Assembly (NCBI RefSeq): GCF_000729995.1
Contig: NZ_JNFG01000006.1
Location: forward strand, 1 to 64,000
Direction: 5' to 3'
Source: Caballeronia sordidicola
GTDB lineage: Bacteria; Pseudomonadota; Gammaproteobacteria; Burkholderiales; Burkholderiaceae
Length of the DNA: 64,000 bases
Position numbers and translations under genes: made by a program. Shown here piece by piece: positions 47,944-57,466 of the stretch. The notes under the pieces were generated by a model. The model was not told where the DNA came from, did not search any database, and saw nothing but the letters and a program-made list of their open reading frames with translations. How positions within the stretch are numbered: the stretch's first letter is position 1; the number at the start of each line of letters is the position of its first letter.

Positions 47944-48664
47944 GGTCTGCTTGAGTCGGATTTTCTCTTTATCACTATTAGCCACTGTGCGTGGCGGCAC
48001 GTCATTTCTTTGTCCAAAGCGACAAAGAAACGAAGCAAAGAAAACGCTTTCAGAACGAGGGCTCGTAAGTTGACCCAGCGTGCAGTTTCCAAGTTTTTGG
48101 CACCCCAAAAGCACGGTGCTCGCCAGAACCACGGATGTGTGAACCCCTCCTTCTCGCGAATTCTTACACGCACACGCTTCGCCCCGTACGCTCTCGGGCA
48201 AGCACGCTTGCCCGAGAGCCAGCTCGGCCGTACGCGTCTTTACTGCTTCATGTCTTGATCGGCTGGTTGCTTGATCTGCGCAGCTATTTTTTGGGGTACG
48301 GCCTCACCCATCGTGCGGCCTTGTTTCGAGGCGGGTTGGCGACGTGGTTGGACGTGCGTACAAATTCGATGGGTGGTTGTCCGCGGATAGCGCGGGGTGA
48401 ACCTTGGGCAGGTTCAGTCACTGGTGGCGAAGCGTGTGGGTATCCGTGTTCGGAGAAAGAGGGGTTCACACATCCGTGGTTCTGGCGAGCACCGTGCTTT
48501 TGGGGTGCCAAAAACGCGGAAACTGCACGCTGGGTCAACTTATGAGCCCTCGTTCTGAAAGCGTTTTCTTTGCTTCGTTTCTTTGTCGCTTTGGACAAAG
48601 AAATGACGTGCCGCCACGCACAGTGGCTAAAAGTGATAAAGAGAAAATCCGACTCAGGCAGACC
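47944..48664. repeat. Long inverted repeat element (~237-bp arms, ~245-bp centre)
   Basis: The left arm is about 47944-48182 and the right arm about 48428-48664. They are reverse complements with only scattered mismatches over the outer ~205 bp. Each arm holds a 10-bp hairpin, TTTCTTTGTC-CAAAGC-GACAAAGAAA (left at 48005-48030). The centre holds another perfect hairpin, GCTCTCGGGCAAG-CACG-CTTGCCCGAGAGC, at 48190-48219. It sits between the convergent helicase and purM genes. Frames inside it give arginine-rich or basic peptides with no family signature. No transposase is present. It looks like a dispersed non-autonomous repeat of Burkholderiaceae. Confidence 0.85.
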
Positions 48665-48788
48665 GCTAACTCAAGCAGCAGCAACCCGGCAACGACCCCG
48701 ACCGCTAACACCGAAAGCACCAACCCACGATTGCCCCCAAACCTCGCGCGCCGGCAACCCCTTCCGGTCCACCGGCGCGAGCGAAAAC

Positions 48789-49844
48789 CTACGCCACTAC
48801 AGTCTGAGCTTCTCCCGCAAGCGAATCGCGCACCACGCCGATCGACCAAACCTGCTCACCCGCCGCCGACAAAAGCCCCGTTGCGGCTTCAGCATCGCCA
48901 GCGGCGACTACGACGACCATCCCGATCCCGCAGTTAAACACCCGATGCATTTCGGCGTCAGCCACACCGCCATGCTTCTGCAGCCACGAGAACAACGGCG
49001 GCAACGGCCACGCCCGATGATCCAACTCGACCGTCAGGCCGTCGCGCAGAACCCGCGGAATGTTTTCAATCAGCCCGCCGCCGGTGATATGCGCCATGCC
49101 CTTCACAGCCATCTGCGACATCAGCGACAACAACGGCTTCACGTAGATATGCGTAGGCGCCATCAACGCGTCGGCGAGCGAACGTCCATCGAAATCGGCA
49201 TTCAGGTCGGGCTGTGCACGTTCAATGATCTTGCGCACGAGCGAATAGCCATTCGAATGAATACCCGACGATGCAAGACCCAACACGACGTCACCCGGCT
49301 GAATGGTCGAGCCATCGATAATCTTGCTCTTCTCCACCGCGCCCACCGCGAACCCGGCCAGATCGTACTCACCGTCCGGATACATGCCCGGCATTTCAGC
49401 AGTTTCACCGCCAATCAACGCGCAACCGGCAAGCTCGCACCCCTGCGCAATCCCTTGCACCACGGTCGCCGCCGTATCCACGTCCAGCTTGCCGCAGGCG
49501 AAATAATCGAGGAAAAACAACGGCTCGGCGCCCTGCACCAGGATGTCGTTGACGCTCATGGCGACCAGATCCTGACCCACCGTGTCATGCTTGTTCAATT
49601 GAAACGCCAGCCGCAGCTTCGTACCCACGCCGTCCGTGCCGGATACCAGCACCGGCTCTTTGTATCGTTTAGGTACTTCAAACAGCGCACCGAATCCGCC
49701 AATCCCGCCCAGCACGCCGTCGCGCATGGTTTTCTTGGCAAAGGGCTTGATCCGGTCGACAAGCGCGTCGCCGGCGTCGATGTCCACGCCCGCGTCGCGA
49801 TAGGACAAACCTTGGGCGTCTGGGGCGGATTTCGGTTGATTCAT
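48789..49844 (-). CDS. purM: Phosphoribosylformylglycinamidine cyclo-ligase (AIR synthetase)
   Basis: 351 residues from ATG 49844 ([20 protein letters not shown]). Upstream in-frame codons are not conserved. Signatures are [80 protein letters not shown] and [18 protein letters not shown]. It closes the imidazole ring in purine synthesis using ATP, in the cytosol. It is divergent from hda. Confidence 0.98.
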   Translation of the reverse strand: MNQPKSAPDAQGLSYRDAGVDIDAGDALVDRIKPFAKKTMRDGVLGGIGGFGALFEVPKRYKEPVLVSGTDGVGTKLRLAFQLNKHDTVGQDLVAMSVNDILVQGAEPLFFLDYFACGKLDVDTAATVVQGIAQGCELAGCALIGGETAEMPGMYPDGEYDLAGFAVGAVEKSKIIDGSTIQPGDVVLGLASSGIHSNGYSLVRKIIERAQPDLNADFDGRSLADALMAPTHIYVKPLLSLMSQMAVKGMAHITGGGLIENIPRVLRDGLTVELDHRAWPLPPLFSWLQKHGGVADAEMHRVFNCGIGMVVVVAAGDAEAATGLLSAAGEQVWSIGVVRDSLAGEAQTVVA

Positions 49845-50082
49845 GGGGGATCGGCGAGAAGGTCGGTAAAATGAGATTTTAACCGATGCCAGCCGCCCGG
49901 CCGGATTTCTCGCAGTTCGCGGCCCTGACTCCGAAACACCGCACCAAACCCTTTTCGAGACTCGCGCCCATCCGGCTGGAAACTCGACCCTGCGCTCAAC
50001 CCCTTTCGCCACGGCATAAACCGGGCATCGGCATACTGAGCGCGCCGCTTTTCAAGATACGCCCTGACGGAACCGATTGCCC

Positions 50083-50802
50083 GTGCAACGCCAACTGACG
50101 CTCGATCTCGGCACGCCGCCGCTCGCCACCTTCGATAATTTTTTCGCCGCCGGCAACCACGAACTGGTGACCCGTCTGCGCGAACTCGACGGTGCGCTCG
50201 CAGCCGGCCCGGTGGCCGACCGGACCTTCTACGTCTGGGGCGAAGCCGGCAGTGGCCGCAGCCATTTGCTGCAGGCGCTGGTGCACGAAGCGAACGGACG
50301 GGCGCGCTTTCTGAGCCCGCAAGCGCCGCTCGCCGCGTTCACGTTCGATCCCACGGCGAGCATCTACGCAATCGACGACTGCGAGCGGCTGTCGGGCGCC
50401 CAACAAATCGCGCTCTTCAACCTGTACAACGAGGTGCGCGCGCATCCGGCCAGCGCCCTGGTGGCAACGGGCGATGTGGCGCCGCTGGGGTTATCGGTGA
50501 GGGAAGATTTGCGCACGCGCCTCGGCTGGGGACTGGTGTTCCAGCTCACGCCTCTCTCCGACGAAAGCAAGGCGGCCGCGCTGAAACACGCGGCTCACGA
50601 GCGCGGCATCGCGCTGGCCGACGACGTCCCCGCTTATCTGCTCAGGCATTTTCGCCGCGACATGCCAAGCCTCATGACCTTGCTCGATGAACTCGACCGC
50701 TTTTCGCTGGAACAAAAACGCGCCGTGACGCTGCCGTTATTACGCACGATGCTCGCCGCAAAAGAAGACGATGCACCGCGCCCGCAGACCGACCTTTTTT
50801 AG
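50083..50802 (+). CDS. hda: DnaA regulatory inactivator Hda
   Basis: 239 residues from GTG 50083 (read MQRQLTLDLGTPPLATFDNF), with ACGGAAC about 10 nt upstream; TTG 50077 is an alternative. The QLTLDLGTPP start contains the clamp-binding motif. A DnaA-like AAA domain follows, with the P-loop variant GEAGSGRSHLL, ALVATGDVAPLGLSVREDLR, and RDMPSLMTLLDELDRFSLEQ. With the DNA-bound clamp, Hda triggers ATP hydrolysis by DnaA to stop re-initiation of replication. The order hda-HAD-pcnB-folK is shared by many Burkholderiaceae. Confidence 0.93.
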   Translation: MQRQLTLDLGTPPLATFDNFFAAGNHELVTRLRELDGALAAGPVADRTFYVWGEAGSGRSHLLQALVHEANGRARFLSPQAPLAAFTFDPTASIYAIDDCERLSGAQQIALFNLYNEVRAHPASALVATGDVAPLGLSVREDLRTRLGWGLVFQLTPLSDESKAAALKHAAHERGIALADDVPAYLLRHFRRDMPSLMTLLDELDRFSLEQKRAVTLPLLRTMLAAKEDDAPRPQTDLF

Positions 50803-50877
50803 CCGCTTTTCAAGCCCATCTTCCCGCCGCGAGCAGCCAGCGAACGCTTCCACCCGCTTCAAGTAAAATGCGCTCCC

Positions 50878-51564
50878 ATGAACCTAGCCCTTTTTGATCT
50901 CGATCACACGCTCATCCCGACGGACAGCGACCACGAATGGGGTCGCTTCATGGCGAAGCTCGGCATTGTCGACGCTGAGAAGTTCGCCAGGCAAAACGAC
51001 GCGTTCTACGAAGACTACAAAGCCGGCACGCTCGATATCCACGCGTACCTGAGAGCCCAGCTTTCACCGCTCGCCCAGCACCCGCGCGCTCAACTGGACG
51101 ACTGGCACGCGCAATTCATGCGCGAAGTCATCACGCCGACCATTGCTCCAGCCGCGCTGGAACTCGTGCGCAAGCACCAGGAAGCCGGCGATCTCTGCTG
51201 CCTTGTCACCGCCACGAACGCGTTCATTACGGCGCCGATCGGCCAGGCGTTCGGAATTGAAGCATTGATCGCGTGCGAGGTCGAAACGGTCGACAATATC
51301 CCCAACGGCGAGCTGACCGGCCGCGCAACGGGCACGCCGAGCTATCGAGAGGGCAAGATCGTGCGTACCGAAGCGTGGCTCGCGTCCATGGGAAAAAGCC
51401 TGAACGACTTCGAACACAGCTACTTCTACAGCGACTCGCACAACGACATTCCTCTACTCGAGAAAGTCACCGACCCGATCGCGACCAATCCCGACGACAC
51501 CCTGCGCACCCACGCGCAAGCCCGCGGCTGGCGCATCCTGGAAATCTTCTCCCCACGTGATTAA
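50878..51564 (+). CDS. HAD-superfamily subfamily IB phosphatase
   Basis: 228 residues. The catalytic Asp pair is in LALFDLDHTLIPTDSD (Asp7 nucleophile and Asp9). Further motifs are CCLVTATNAFITAPIGQAFG and the acidic YFYSDSHNDIPLLEKVTDPI. The family includes SerB-like and CicA-like phosphatases. Small-molecule phosphate hydrolysis is expected; the substrate cannot be told from the sequence (phosphoserine or histidinol phosphate are candidates). It overlaps the pcnB GTG start by 8 bp, so the two are co-translated. Confidence 0.88.
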   Translation: MNLALFDLDHTLIPTDSDHEWGRFMAKLGIVDAEKFARQNDAFYEDYKAGTLDIHAYLRAQLSPLAQHPRAQLDDWHAQFMREVITPTIAPAALELVRKHQEAGDLCCLVTATNAFITAPIGQAFGIEALIACEVETVDNIPNGELTGRATGTPSYREGKIVRTEAWLASMGKSLNDFEHSYFYSDSHNDIPLLEKVTDPIATNPDDTLRTHAQARGWRILEIFSPRD

Positions 51565-53158
51565 AAAACTCATCCGCAAGCTGTTCGGCCAGGAAAGCGC
51601 CAAAGAAGAGACCCCGGCCACCGCCCCGCTCTCCGACGATGTAAAACCCGCCCGCAAGAGCACGCGCAAGAAAGCGGCTCCCGCCGTGGCGAAGCGCGAT
51701 CCCAACGTGCCGGTGATTCTGGCGGCGGACGTGCACGGCATCGACCCATCGCTGATCTCAAAGAACGCGATTCGCGTGACCGAAGGCCTGCAGCAAGGCG
51801 GGCATCGTGCGTTTATCGTGGGCGGCGCCGTGCGCGACCTGCTGCTGAACGTCGCGCCGAAAGATTTCGACGTTGCAACGGACGCCACGCCCGACCAGGT
51901 GCAGAAGCTGTTCCGCCGCGCGCGCATCATTGGCCGGCGGTTCCAGATCGTGCACGTGCAGTTCGGGCAGGACATCATCGAGACGTCGACGTTCCGTGCG
52001 CTCGTCGATACCCCCGCCGATGCACCGCCCTCACCACCTCCGCCCCGTCTGCGACGCGGCGAGATGGACACACGTACGCATGCCGTGGATGCCAGCGGCC
52101 GCGTACTGCGCGACAACGTGTGGGGTGAGCAGCACGAAGACGCCACGCGTCGCGACTTCACCATCAACGCCATGTATTACGATCCGGCCACGCAAACCGT
52201 GCTGGACTATCACGACGGCATGGCCGACATCCGCGCACGTTTGCTGCGCATGATCGGCGACCCTGCCACACGGTACCGCGAAGATCCGGTGCGCATGCTG
52301 CGTGTCGTGCGTTTTGCCGCGAAGCTCGGCTTCGAGATCGAGCCCGCCACGCGTGCGCCGATCGCAGAACTGGCCGACCTGATCAGCAACGTTCCCGCCG
52401 CCCGTCTCTTCGATGAAATGCTCAAGCTGCTGCTCTCAGGCCATGCGCTCGCGTGCCTGACGCGGCTGCGCGCCGAAGGTTTGCATCACGGCGTATTGCC
52501 GCTGCTCGACGTGATCTTCGAGTCCCCGCACGGCGAGAAATTCATCACGCTCGCGCTGACCAATACCGACGAGCGCGTGCGCGCCGGCAAGGGTGTATCG
52601 CCAGGCTTCCTGTTCGCCACGCTGCTCTGGAATGACATGCAGACACGCTGGGAGCAGTACACGGCGGCCGGTGGATTCCCCGTGCCCGCGCTGCATCAGG
52701 CCATGGACGACGTGCTCGACATGCAGACCGAAAAACTCGCTATCCACAAGCGCTTTTCATCGGATATGCGCGAGATTTGGGGCTTGCAACATCGGCTCGA
52801 AAAACGCTCGGGCAGAAGCGCGATGAAGCTGCTGGAACACCAAAGGTTTAGGGCGGGTTATGATTTCCTCCTGCTGCGATGCGAATCCGGCGAACTGGAT
52901 GCATCGGTTGGTCAGTGGTGGACGGATTTCATCGAAGGGGACGCTGCTGCGCGAGAGTCACTGCTTTCGCAAGGCGGGAAGGACCGGGCACCCAAGAAAC
53001 GACGGCGGCGTAGCAGCAACGCCAGAAGCCGCAGGCCGGGTGACGGAATGGAGGGCGGCGCGGGCACCGTAGAAGGGTCAGCTCACGACAATCGCGAAGA
53101 GCGTGACGTGCGTGATGTGCGGTATGGCGACGAAAGCGGTGGCCAGCGCGACGATTGA
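51557..53158 (+). CDS. pcnB: Poly(A) polymerase I
   Basis: 533 residues from GTG 51557. A basic N-terminal region (PARKSTRKKAAPAVAKRDPN) precedes the nucleotidyltransferase core: AFIVGGAVRDLLLNVAPKDF with FDVATDATPDQVQKLFRRAR, the RNA-binding DYHDGMADIRARLLRMIGDP, and the FAAKLGFEIEPATRAPIAEL helical domain. It adds A tails to RNA 3' ends, which marks them for decay. The C terminus (~50 residues from KDRAPKKRRRRSSNARSRRP) is very basic and then acidic, longer than the catalytic part needs. It overlaps the HAD gene start-to-stop. Confidence 0.95.
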   Translation: MIKKLIRKLFGQESAKEETPATAPLSDDVKPARKSTRKKAAPAVAKRDPNVPVILAADVHGIDPSLISKNAIRVTEGLQQGGHRAFIVGGAVRDLLLNVAPKDFDVATDATPDQVQKLFRRARIIGRRFQIVHVQFGQDIIETSTFRALVDTPADAPPSPPPPRLRRGEMDTRTHAVDASGRVLRDNVWGEQHEDATRRDFTINAMYYDPATQTVLDYHDGMADIRARLLRMIGDPATRYREDPVRMLRVVRFAAKLGFEIEPATRAPIAELADLISNVPAARLFDEMLKLLLSGHALACLTRLRAEGLHHGVLPLLDVIFESPHGEKFITLALTNTDERVRAGKGVSPGFLFATLLWNDMQTRWEQYTAAGGFPVPALHQAMDDVLDMQTEKLAIHKRFSSDMREIWGLQHRLEKRSGRSAMKLLEHQRFRAGYDFLLLRCESGELDASVGQWWTDFIEGDAAARESLLSQGGKDRAPKKRRRRSSNARSRRPGDGMEGGAGTVEGSAHDNREERDVRDVRYGDESGGQRDD

Positions 53159-53241
53159 CACGGACCGTGCGCGTGTTTTGATCATTTCGATCAACGCGTT
53201 TGAGTCCTGTTTCGCCGAACGACAGTCGTAGGATTCATGCC

Positions 53242-53769
53242 ATGACGGTAGCTTATCTGGGCCTGGGCGCAAACCTTGGTGAAGCGCGCCAGACCTTGAA
53301 AGACACAGTGGTGTGTCTTGCCCAGCAACACACGATCACCGTGCTCGCGAAATCGAGCCTCTATCGCACCGCGCCTATTGACGCCGGTGGCGACGACTAC
53401 TTCAATTGCGTCGTCAAGATAGATACCACCCTCGCCGCACGCCAGTTGCTGCGGCTATGCCACGGCATAGAAAGCCATTTCGGACGCGAGCGGCCGTACC
53501 GGAACGCACCGCGCACGCTCGATATCGACATCCTGCTGTACGGCGATTCCTGCATCGAGGAAGCCGATCTCGTCGTGCCCCACCCGCGTCTCACCGAGCG
53601 CGCGTTTACACTCGTGCCGCTGATCGAACTCGACCGCGATGTGGTCATCGCCCAACGCGGCCGCGCCGATGCGTTTCTCGCCTCGGTTCAGGATCAACGG
53701 ATCGAAAAAGTGGCGACACATCAGTGCCCGTTATCCGCTTCCCGCTGCTCTTCGCGACGCGAAGCCTAA
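53242..53769 (+). CDS. folK: 2-amino-4-hydroxy-6-hydroxymethyldihydropteridine pyrophosphokinase
   Basis: 175 residues from ATG 53242 (MTVAYLGLGANLGEARQTLK). HPPK signatures are YLGLGANLG, SSLYRTAPID, and RPYRNAPRTLDIDILLYGD followed by LVVPHPRLTERAFTLVPLIE. It moves pyrophosphate from ATP to the pterin in folate synthesis; pabBC and panB (pantothenate) are near. The last residues (SSRREA and stop) fall in the first unit of a 22-bp tandem repeat, so the C terminus has probably been altered by the repeat. Confidence 0.96.
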   Translation: MTVAYLGLGANLGEARQTLKDTVVCLAQQHTITVLAKSSLYRTAPIDAGGDDYFNCVVKIDTTLAARQLLRLCHGIESHFGRERPYRNAPRTLDIDILLYGDSCIEEADLVVPHPRLTERAFTLVPLIELDRDVVIAQRGRADAFLASVQDQRIEKVATHQCPLSASRCSSRREA

Positions 53770-53850
53770 AATTCGGCGACGCGAAGCCTGAATTTGGCGA
53801 CGCGAAGTCTAAAAATCTGCGACGCGAAGCCTGGAATTCCGCGACGCGAC
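53754..53850. repeat. 21-22-bp tandem repeat array at the end of folK
   Basis: Units starting with GCGACGCGAAGCC or a close variant begin at 53754, 53776, 53797, 53819 and 53841 (the last partial). Between them is a variable AAATT-type spacer. The folK stop lies in the first unit, and the ribosome site of the next gene (GAAAGGTGA) follows the last. Confidence 0.9.
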
Positions 53851-53870
53851 GCCCGAAAGGTGAATAGCCC

Positions 53871-54578
53871 ATGAGCATGTCGCCCCTCACCGTCACCGCG
53901 CCGCAGTTGCGCCCGCCGCATCGGTACATCGCGATTGAAGGGCCCATTGGCGTCGGCAAGACCACGCTCGCGCGCTTGCTCGCCGAACGATGGTCAATGC
54001 GCACGCTGTTCGAGCGCCCGCAGGAGAACGTGTTTCTCGAGCGGTTTTATCGCGACAACACGCGATACGCGCTACCTACGCAATTGCAGTTCGCGCTGCA
54101 GCGCGCACAGCTATCGCAAGAAGTCGGAGCGGCGCTGCTGGGTGGGCCGGGACTTCCTGGACAAGCCGCGAGCGCTCCGCTAATCACCGATTTCATCACT
54201 GAAAAAACGGCACTGTTTGCACGCCTGACGCTCCCCGACGACGAATTCGAGTTGTTCCGTGGAGTCGCCAGGCGCTTCGATACCCCCGCGCCCGCGCCCG
54301 ATCTCGTCGTGTACTTGCAGGCCAGTCCCGAGGTGTTGTTCGCGCGCATTCAAAAGCGCGCACTGCCGATGGAATTGCAGATTCCCGACGCGTACCTGCG
54401 CGCCCTTTGCGACGCCTACAATGACTTCTTCTATCACTACGACGCAACACCGCTGCTCACGGTGAACGCCGAGCACCTGAATCCGCTGGAATCGGACGCC
54501 GATCTGGCGCTGCTGGTCGACCGCATTGAAACCATGCGTGGGCGCAAGGAATTCTTTGTCAAGGGCACGTCACTTTAA
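53871..54578 (+). CDS. Deoxynucleoside kinase (deoxyadenosine/deoxyguanosine kinase family)
   Basis: 235 residues. The P-loop [20 protein letters not shown] is near the N terminus. [20 protein letters not shown] and [20 protein letters not shown] (with the DRxxxE-like substrate region replaced by ITDFITEK) follow. The lid arginine region is [20 protein letters not shown]. These kinases phosphorylate deoxynucleosides for salvage. The exact base preference is not readable. It lies 102 bp after folK and 58 bp before panB, and is often found in this folK-dgk-panB cluster. Confidence 0.88.
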   Translation: MSMSPLTVTAPQLRPPHRYIAIEGPIGVGKTTLARLLAERWSMRTLFERPQENVFLERFYRDNTRYALPTQLQFALQRAQLSQEVGAALLGGPGLPGQAASAPLITDFITEKTALFARLTLPDDEFELFRGVARRFDTPAPAPDLVVYLQASPEVLFARIQKRALPMELQIPDAYLRALCDAYNDFFYHYDATPLLTVNAEHLNPLESDADLALLVDRIETMRGRKEFFVKGTSL

Positions 54579-54636
54579 GTCCGTCCGGCTTGCGCGCAGG
54601 CGTGCCGTCTCATATCTAGTCGATGTGGAAATTCTC

Positions 54637-55452
54637 ATGGCTTATTTGCAGGAAACCAGCCGCTCCGCGATCACCGTCCCGAAGCTCAGGACCATGCGCG
54701 AAGCCGGCGAAAAGATCACGATGCTGACGTGCTACGACGCGAGTTTTTCCGCGTTGCTGGATCGCGCGGGCGTCGATGTATTGCTGATTGGCGATTCGCT
54801 TGGAAACGTGCTGCAAGGGCATGGCACGACGCTGCCCGTGACGCTGGCCGATATCGCGTATCACACTGCAGCGGTCGCTCGCGGCAACAAGAACGCACTG
54901 GTTGTTGCGGATATGCCGTTTGGTACGGTCGGCTCGCGCGAGGAAACCTATGCAAACGCGGTGCAGTTGATGCGCGCGGGTGCGCAGATGGTGAAGATCG
55001 AAGGCGGAGAATGGGTCGCCGATACCGTCAAGTTTCTCGTCGACCGGTCGATCCCCGTCTGCGGACATGTGGGGTTGACGCCGCAATCGGTGCACGCGTT
55101 TGGCGGGTTCAAGGTGCAAGGAAAAACCGATGCCGGTGCCGACCAGATGCGCCGCGATGCCCAGGCGTTTCAGGATGCCGGCGCGCAGTTGATCGTGATC
55201 GAAGCAGTGCCTACGCTGCTGGCTAGTGAGGTGACGCAGCAGTTGGTCATCCCTACGATTGGCATTGGCGCCGGGGTCGAGTGTTCGGGCCAAGTGCTGG
55301 TGCTGCACGACATGCTTGGGATTTTTCCCGGCAAGCGGCCGCGGTTTGTTAAAGACTTCATGCAAGGACAGCCGAGTATTCTTGCCGCTGTCGAGGCGTA
55401 TGTTCGAGCGGTTCGGGAAAAGACATTTCCCGGGCCGGAGCATACGTTTTAA
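54637..55452 (+). CDS. panB: 3-methyl-2-oxobutanoate hydroxymethyltransferase
   Basis: 271 residues from ATG 54637 ([20 protein letters not shown]). Conserved PanB blocks are [100 protein letters not shown] and [20 protein letters not shown]. It makes ketopantoate with methylene-tetrahydrofolate, the first step to pantothenate and CoA, and so uses the folate made through folK and pabBC. Confidence 0.98.
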   Translation: MAYLQETSRSAITVPKLRTMREAGEKITMLTCYDASFSALLDRAGVDVLLIGDSLGNVLQGHGTTLPVTLADIAYHTAAVARGNKNALVVADMPFGTVGSREETYANAVQLMRAGAQMVKIEGGEWVADTVKFLVDRSIPVCGHVGLTPQSVHAFGGFKVQGKTDAGADQMRRDAQAFQDAGAQLIVIEAVPTLLASEVTQQLVIPTIGIGAGVECSGQVLVLHDMLGIFPGKRPRFVKDFMQGQPSILAAVEAYVRAVREKTFPGPEHTF

Positions 55453-55638
55453 GGGGGTTTTGTTGGTCCGACCGGGGCGGCGTTTTTGTTCGCATCGGCG
55501 TTTGCCGAAGCAGCCTTTCTCGCCGTGTTTTGTGCGCTACGTTCCGAATTGGCCCGCATGGCCACGATAACTTCCTTGGGCAACCGCTGAAGAAGTTGCC
55601 GCGAACAACGAGACTGTCAGCGAACTGCGTGCACATGC

Positions 55639-57432
55639 TTAGCGCAACCGTTTCAATCGCACCGGCACAGCACCACGCAGCGCGTTGCAAATCATCAACG
55701 ATTCCGCACGGTCCAGATCCTTGCGCGTCAGCGTGCGTTCGTCAGCATCCAGCTCTTCGATCAACACGCCACGCATCACGCCCGGCAACAATCCTGCGTC
55801 GAGCGGCGGCGTGCTCCAACGGCCATTAAGCTTCACAAACACGTTCGATCGCCCACCTTCCGTCAGCTCTCCGCGCCCATTGAAAAACAGCATGTCGAAC
55901 GCGCCTAGCGCTTCGGCCTCACGCCACGCACGGTCATACTCTTCACGCGACGTCGTCTTGTGCCTGAGCAACGGATCGTCCGCCGATCGCGCTGCGAAGC
56001 CATATTCCGATGCCAGCAAAACATCGACCGTTAACGCCGCCAACGGCGCGAGCGGCGCGCTCGTTACGGCAATCTCGCCGCTTTTGCCCAACGCAATCCG
56101 CAACCGGTAACCCGCCTTCGCTTCGAAGCCCGCGCAGGTTTCTTCAATACGCTTCTGCAGCAGCGTCTGGTCAAGCCCAAAGCCGCACCACTGCGCACTG
56201 GTTTCAAGCCTCGAAAGATGGCGATCCCAATGGCGAATCCCTGCTTCCTTAGTCGCAAAAGTTGTCTCGAAGAGCTGGAAACCCGGATCGGCTCCGGTCA
56301 GGAATTGAGCCTTCAATTGGCACTCCTCGAATTCATCGGCGGCAACGCTATCCAGCACAATGCCCCCGCCAACACCCATCTTGCCTCTGCCGTGCTGTAT
56401 TTCCAGCGTCCGGATCGGCACGGACAAGCAGAAGTCGCGGCTCTTTTCGAGCCAGCCGATCGCGCCCGTATAAATGCCGCGCGGCGTGCTTTCCAGCGCG
56501 TCGATCAATTGCATCGTTTTGTGCTTCGGCGCACCCGTAATCGAGCCACAGGGCAAAAGTGCCCGGAGGATATCGGCGAACGTGGTGCCGGCAAGCAACC
56601 GCGCTTCCACCGTCGATGTCATCTGCCAAACCGACTTGTAGGGCTCAACCGAAAACAGGTGCGGCACCTGCACACTTCCCGTGACCGCGACACGCGACAT
56701 ATCGTTACGCAGGAGGTCGACGATCATCACGTTCTCGGCGCGGTTCTTCGGATCGAGCCGCAGCCACTCCGGGTCCGCGCTGCGGGGCGCCGTACCCTTC
56801 ATGGGCCGCGCTTGCAGCACGTCGCCCGCGCGCTGGATGAACAGCTCGGGCGAGCACGAGAGCACATCGCGTCCATCGGGCAGCGCAATCAGCGCGCCGT
56901 ATTGCACGGGCTGCCGCTCCCGCAGCCGTCGATACAAACCGACCGCCGAACCAAAGACATCGAAGGCGAGACGGAACGTGTAGTTGATCTGATACGAATC
57001 GCCGGCCAGCAATGCGTCCTGAACGGCCGCAATGGCTTGCTCGAATGCATCGCGCGACACACTGGCTTCGATGTTCGCCACTCCCGCCATCGAGGGCTGC
57101 TCCGCCAGGCCGTTATCACGCGCGACAAGCCATTGATTCGCCTCTTCACGCGATAACAACGTGCACTCGCGGAACAACAAAAAGCGCAGCGCGGCATCGC
57201 CGGGCTGCGCTAACTGGAGGTTGCGGCCAAATTCATAGTCTGCCAGCACGACGGCGTGCAATCCGTTGTGCAGGTCTGCTTCAACACTCGCACACACTTC
57301 GTCGAGTTGCGCGGCGTCACGACACGAGCGTTCGTACAAGAAGCCGGCGTAAAGGCGACTCGACCGCCTTTCGGCGGTCGAGTCGCAATCGTCGAGCAGC
57401 GCGAAAACCTCGCTGCGTTGCTGCATGATCAT
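55639..57432 (-). CDS. pabB: Fused aminodeoxychorismate synthase component I / aminodeoxychorismate lyase
   Basis: 597 residues with two enzymes in one chain. Residues ~1-380 are the chorismate-binding PabB: AGDSYQINYTFRLAFDVFGS, CSPELFIQRAGDVLQARPMK, NVMIVDLLRNDMSRVAVTGS, LLPCGSITGAPKHKTMQLID. Residues ~390-597 are the PabC-type fold IV lyase: LTEGGRSNVFVKLNGRWSTP, PPLDAGLLPGVMRGVLIEEL. Together they turn chorismate into p-aminobenzoate for folate, with an external PabA glutaminase. The fusion is known in Burkholderiaceae. It follows dnaJ by 34 bp on the same strand and converges with panB. Confidence 0.93.
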   Translation of the reverse strand: MIMQQRSEVFALLDDCDSTAERRSSRLYAGFLYERSCRDAAQLDEVCASVEADLHNGLHAVVLADYEFGRNLQLAQPGDAALRFLLFRECTLLSREEANQWLVARDNGLAEQPSMAGVANIEASVSRDAFEQAIAAVQDALLAGDSYQINYTFRLAFDVFGSAVGLYRRLRERQPVQYGALIALPDGRDVLSCSPELFIQRAGDVLQARPMKGTAPRSADPEWLRLDPKNRAENVMIVDLLRNDMSRVAVTGSVQVPHLFSVEPYKSVWQMTSTVEARLLAGTTFADILRALLPCGSITGAPKHKTMQLIDALESTPRGIYTGAIGWLEKSRDFCLSVPIRTLEIQHGRGKMGVGGGIVLDSVAADEFEECQLKAQFLTGADPGFQLFETTFATKEAGIRHWDRHLSRLETSAQWCGFGLDQTLLQKRIEETCAGFEAKAGYRLRIALGKSGEIAVTSAPLAPLAALTVDVLLASEYGFAARSADDPLLRHKTTSREEYDRAWREAEALGAFDMLFFNGRGELTEGGRSNVFVKLNGRWSTPPLDAGLLPGVMRGVLIEELDADERTLTRKDLDRAESLMICNALRGAVPVRLKRLR

Positions 57433-57466
57433 TGCCTGAGTCGAAGAAGACCTAAACGAAGAAATC

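Noticed and set aside
47884..48937. Several basic peptides (e.g. KKRSKENAFRTRA-type) encoded within the long inverted repeat
   Set aside because: The same sequence appears on both strands because of the repeat. Peptides lack ribosome sites and domain signatures, so I treat them as non-coding.
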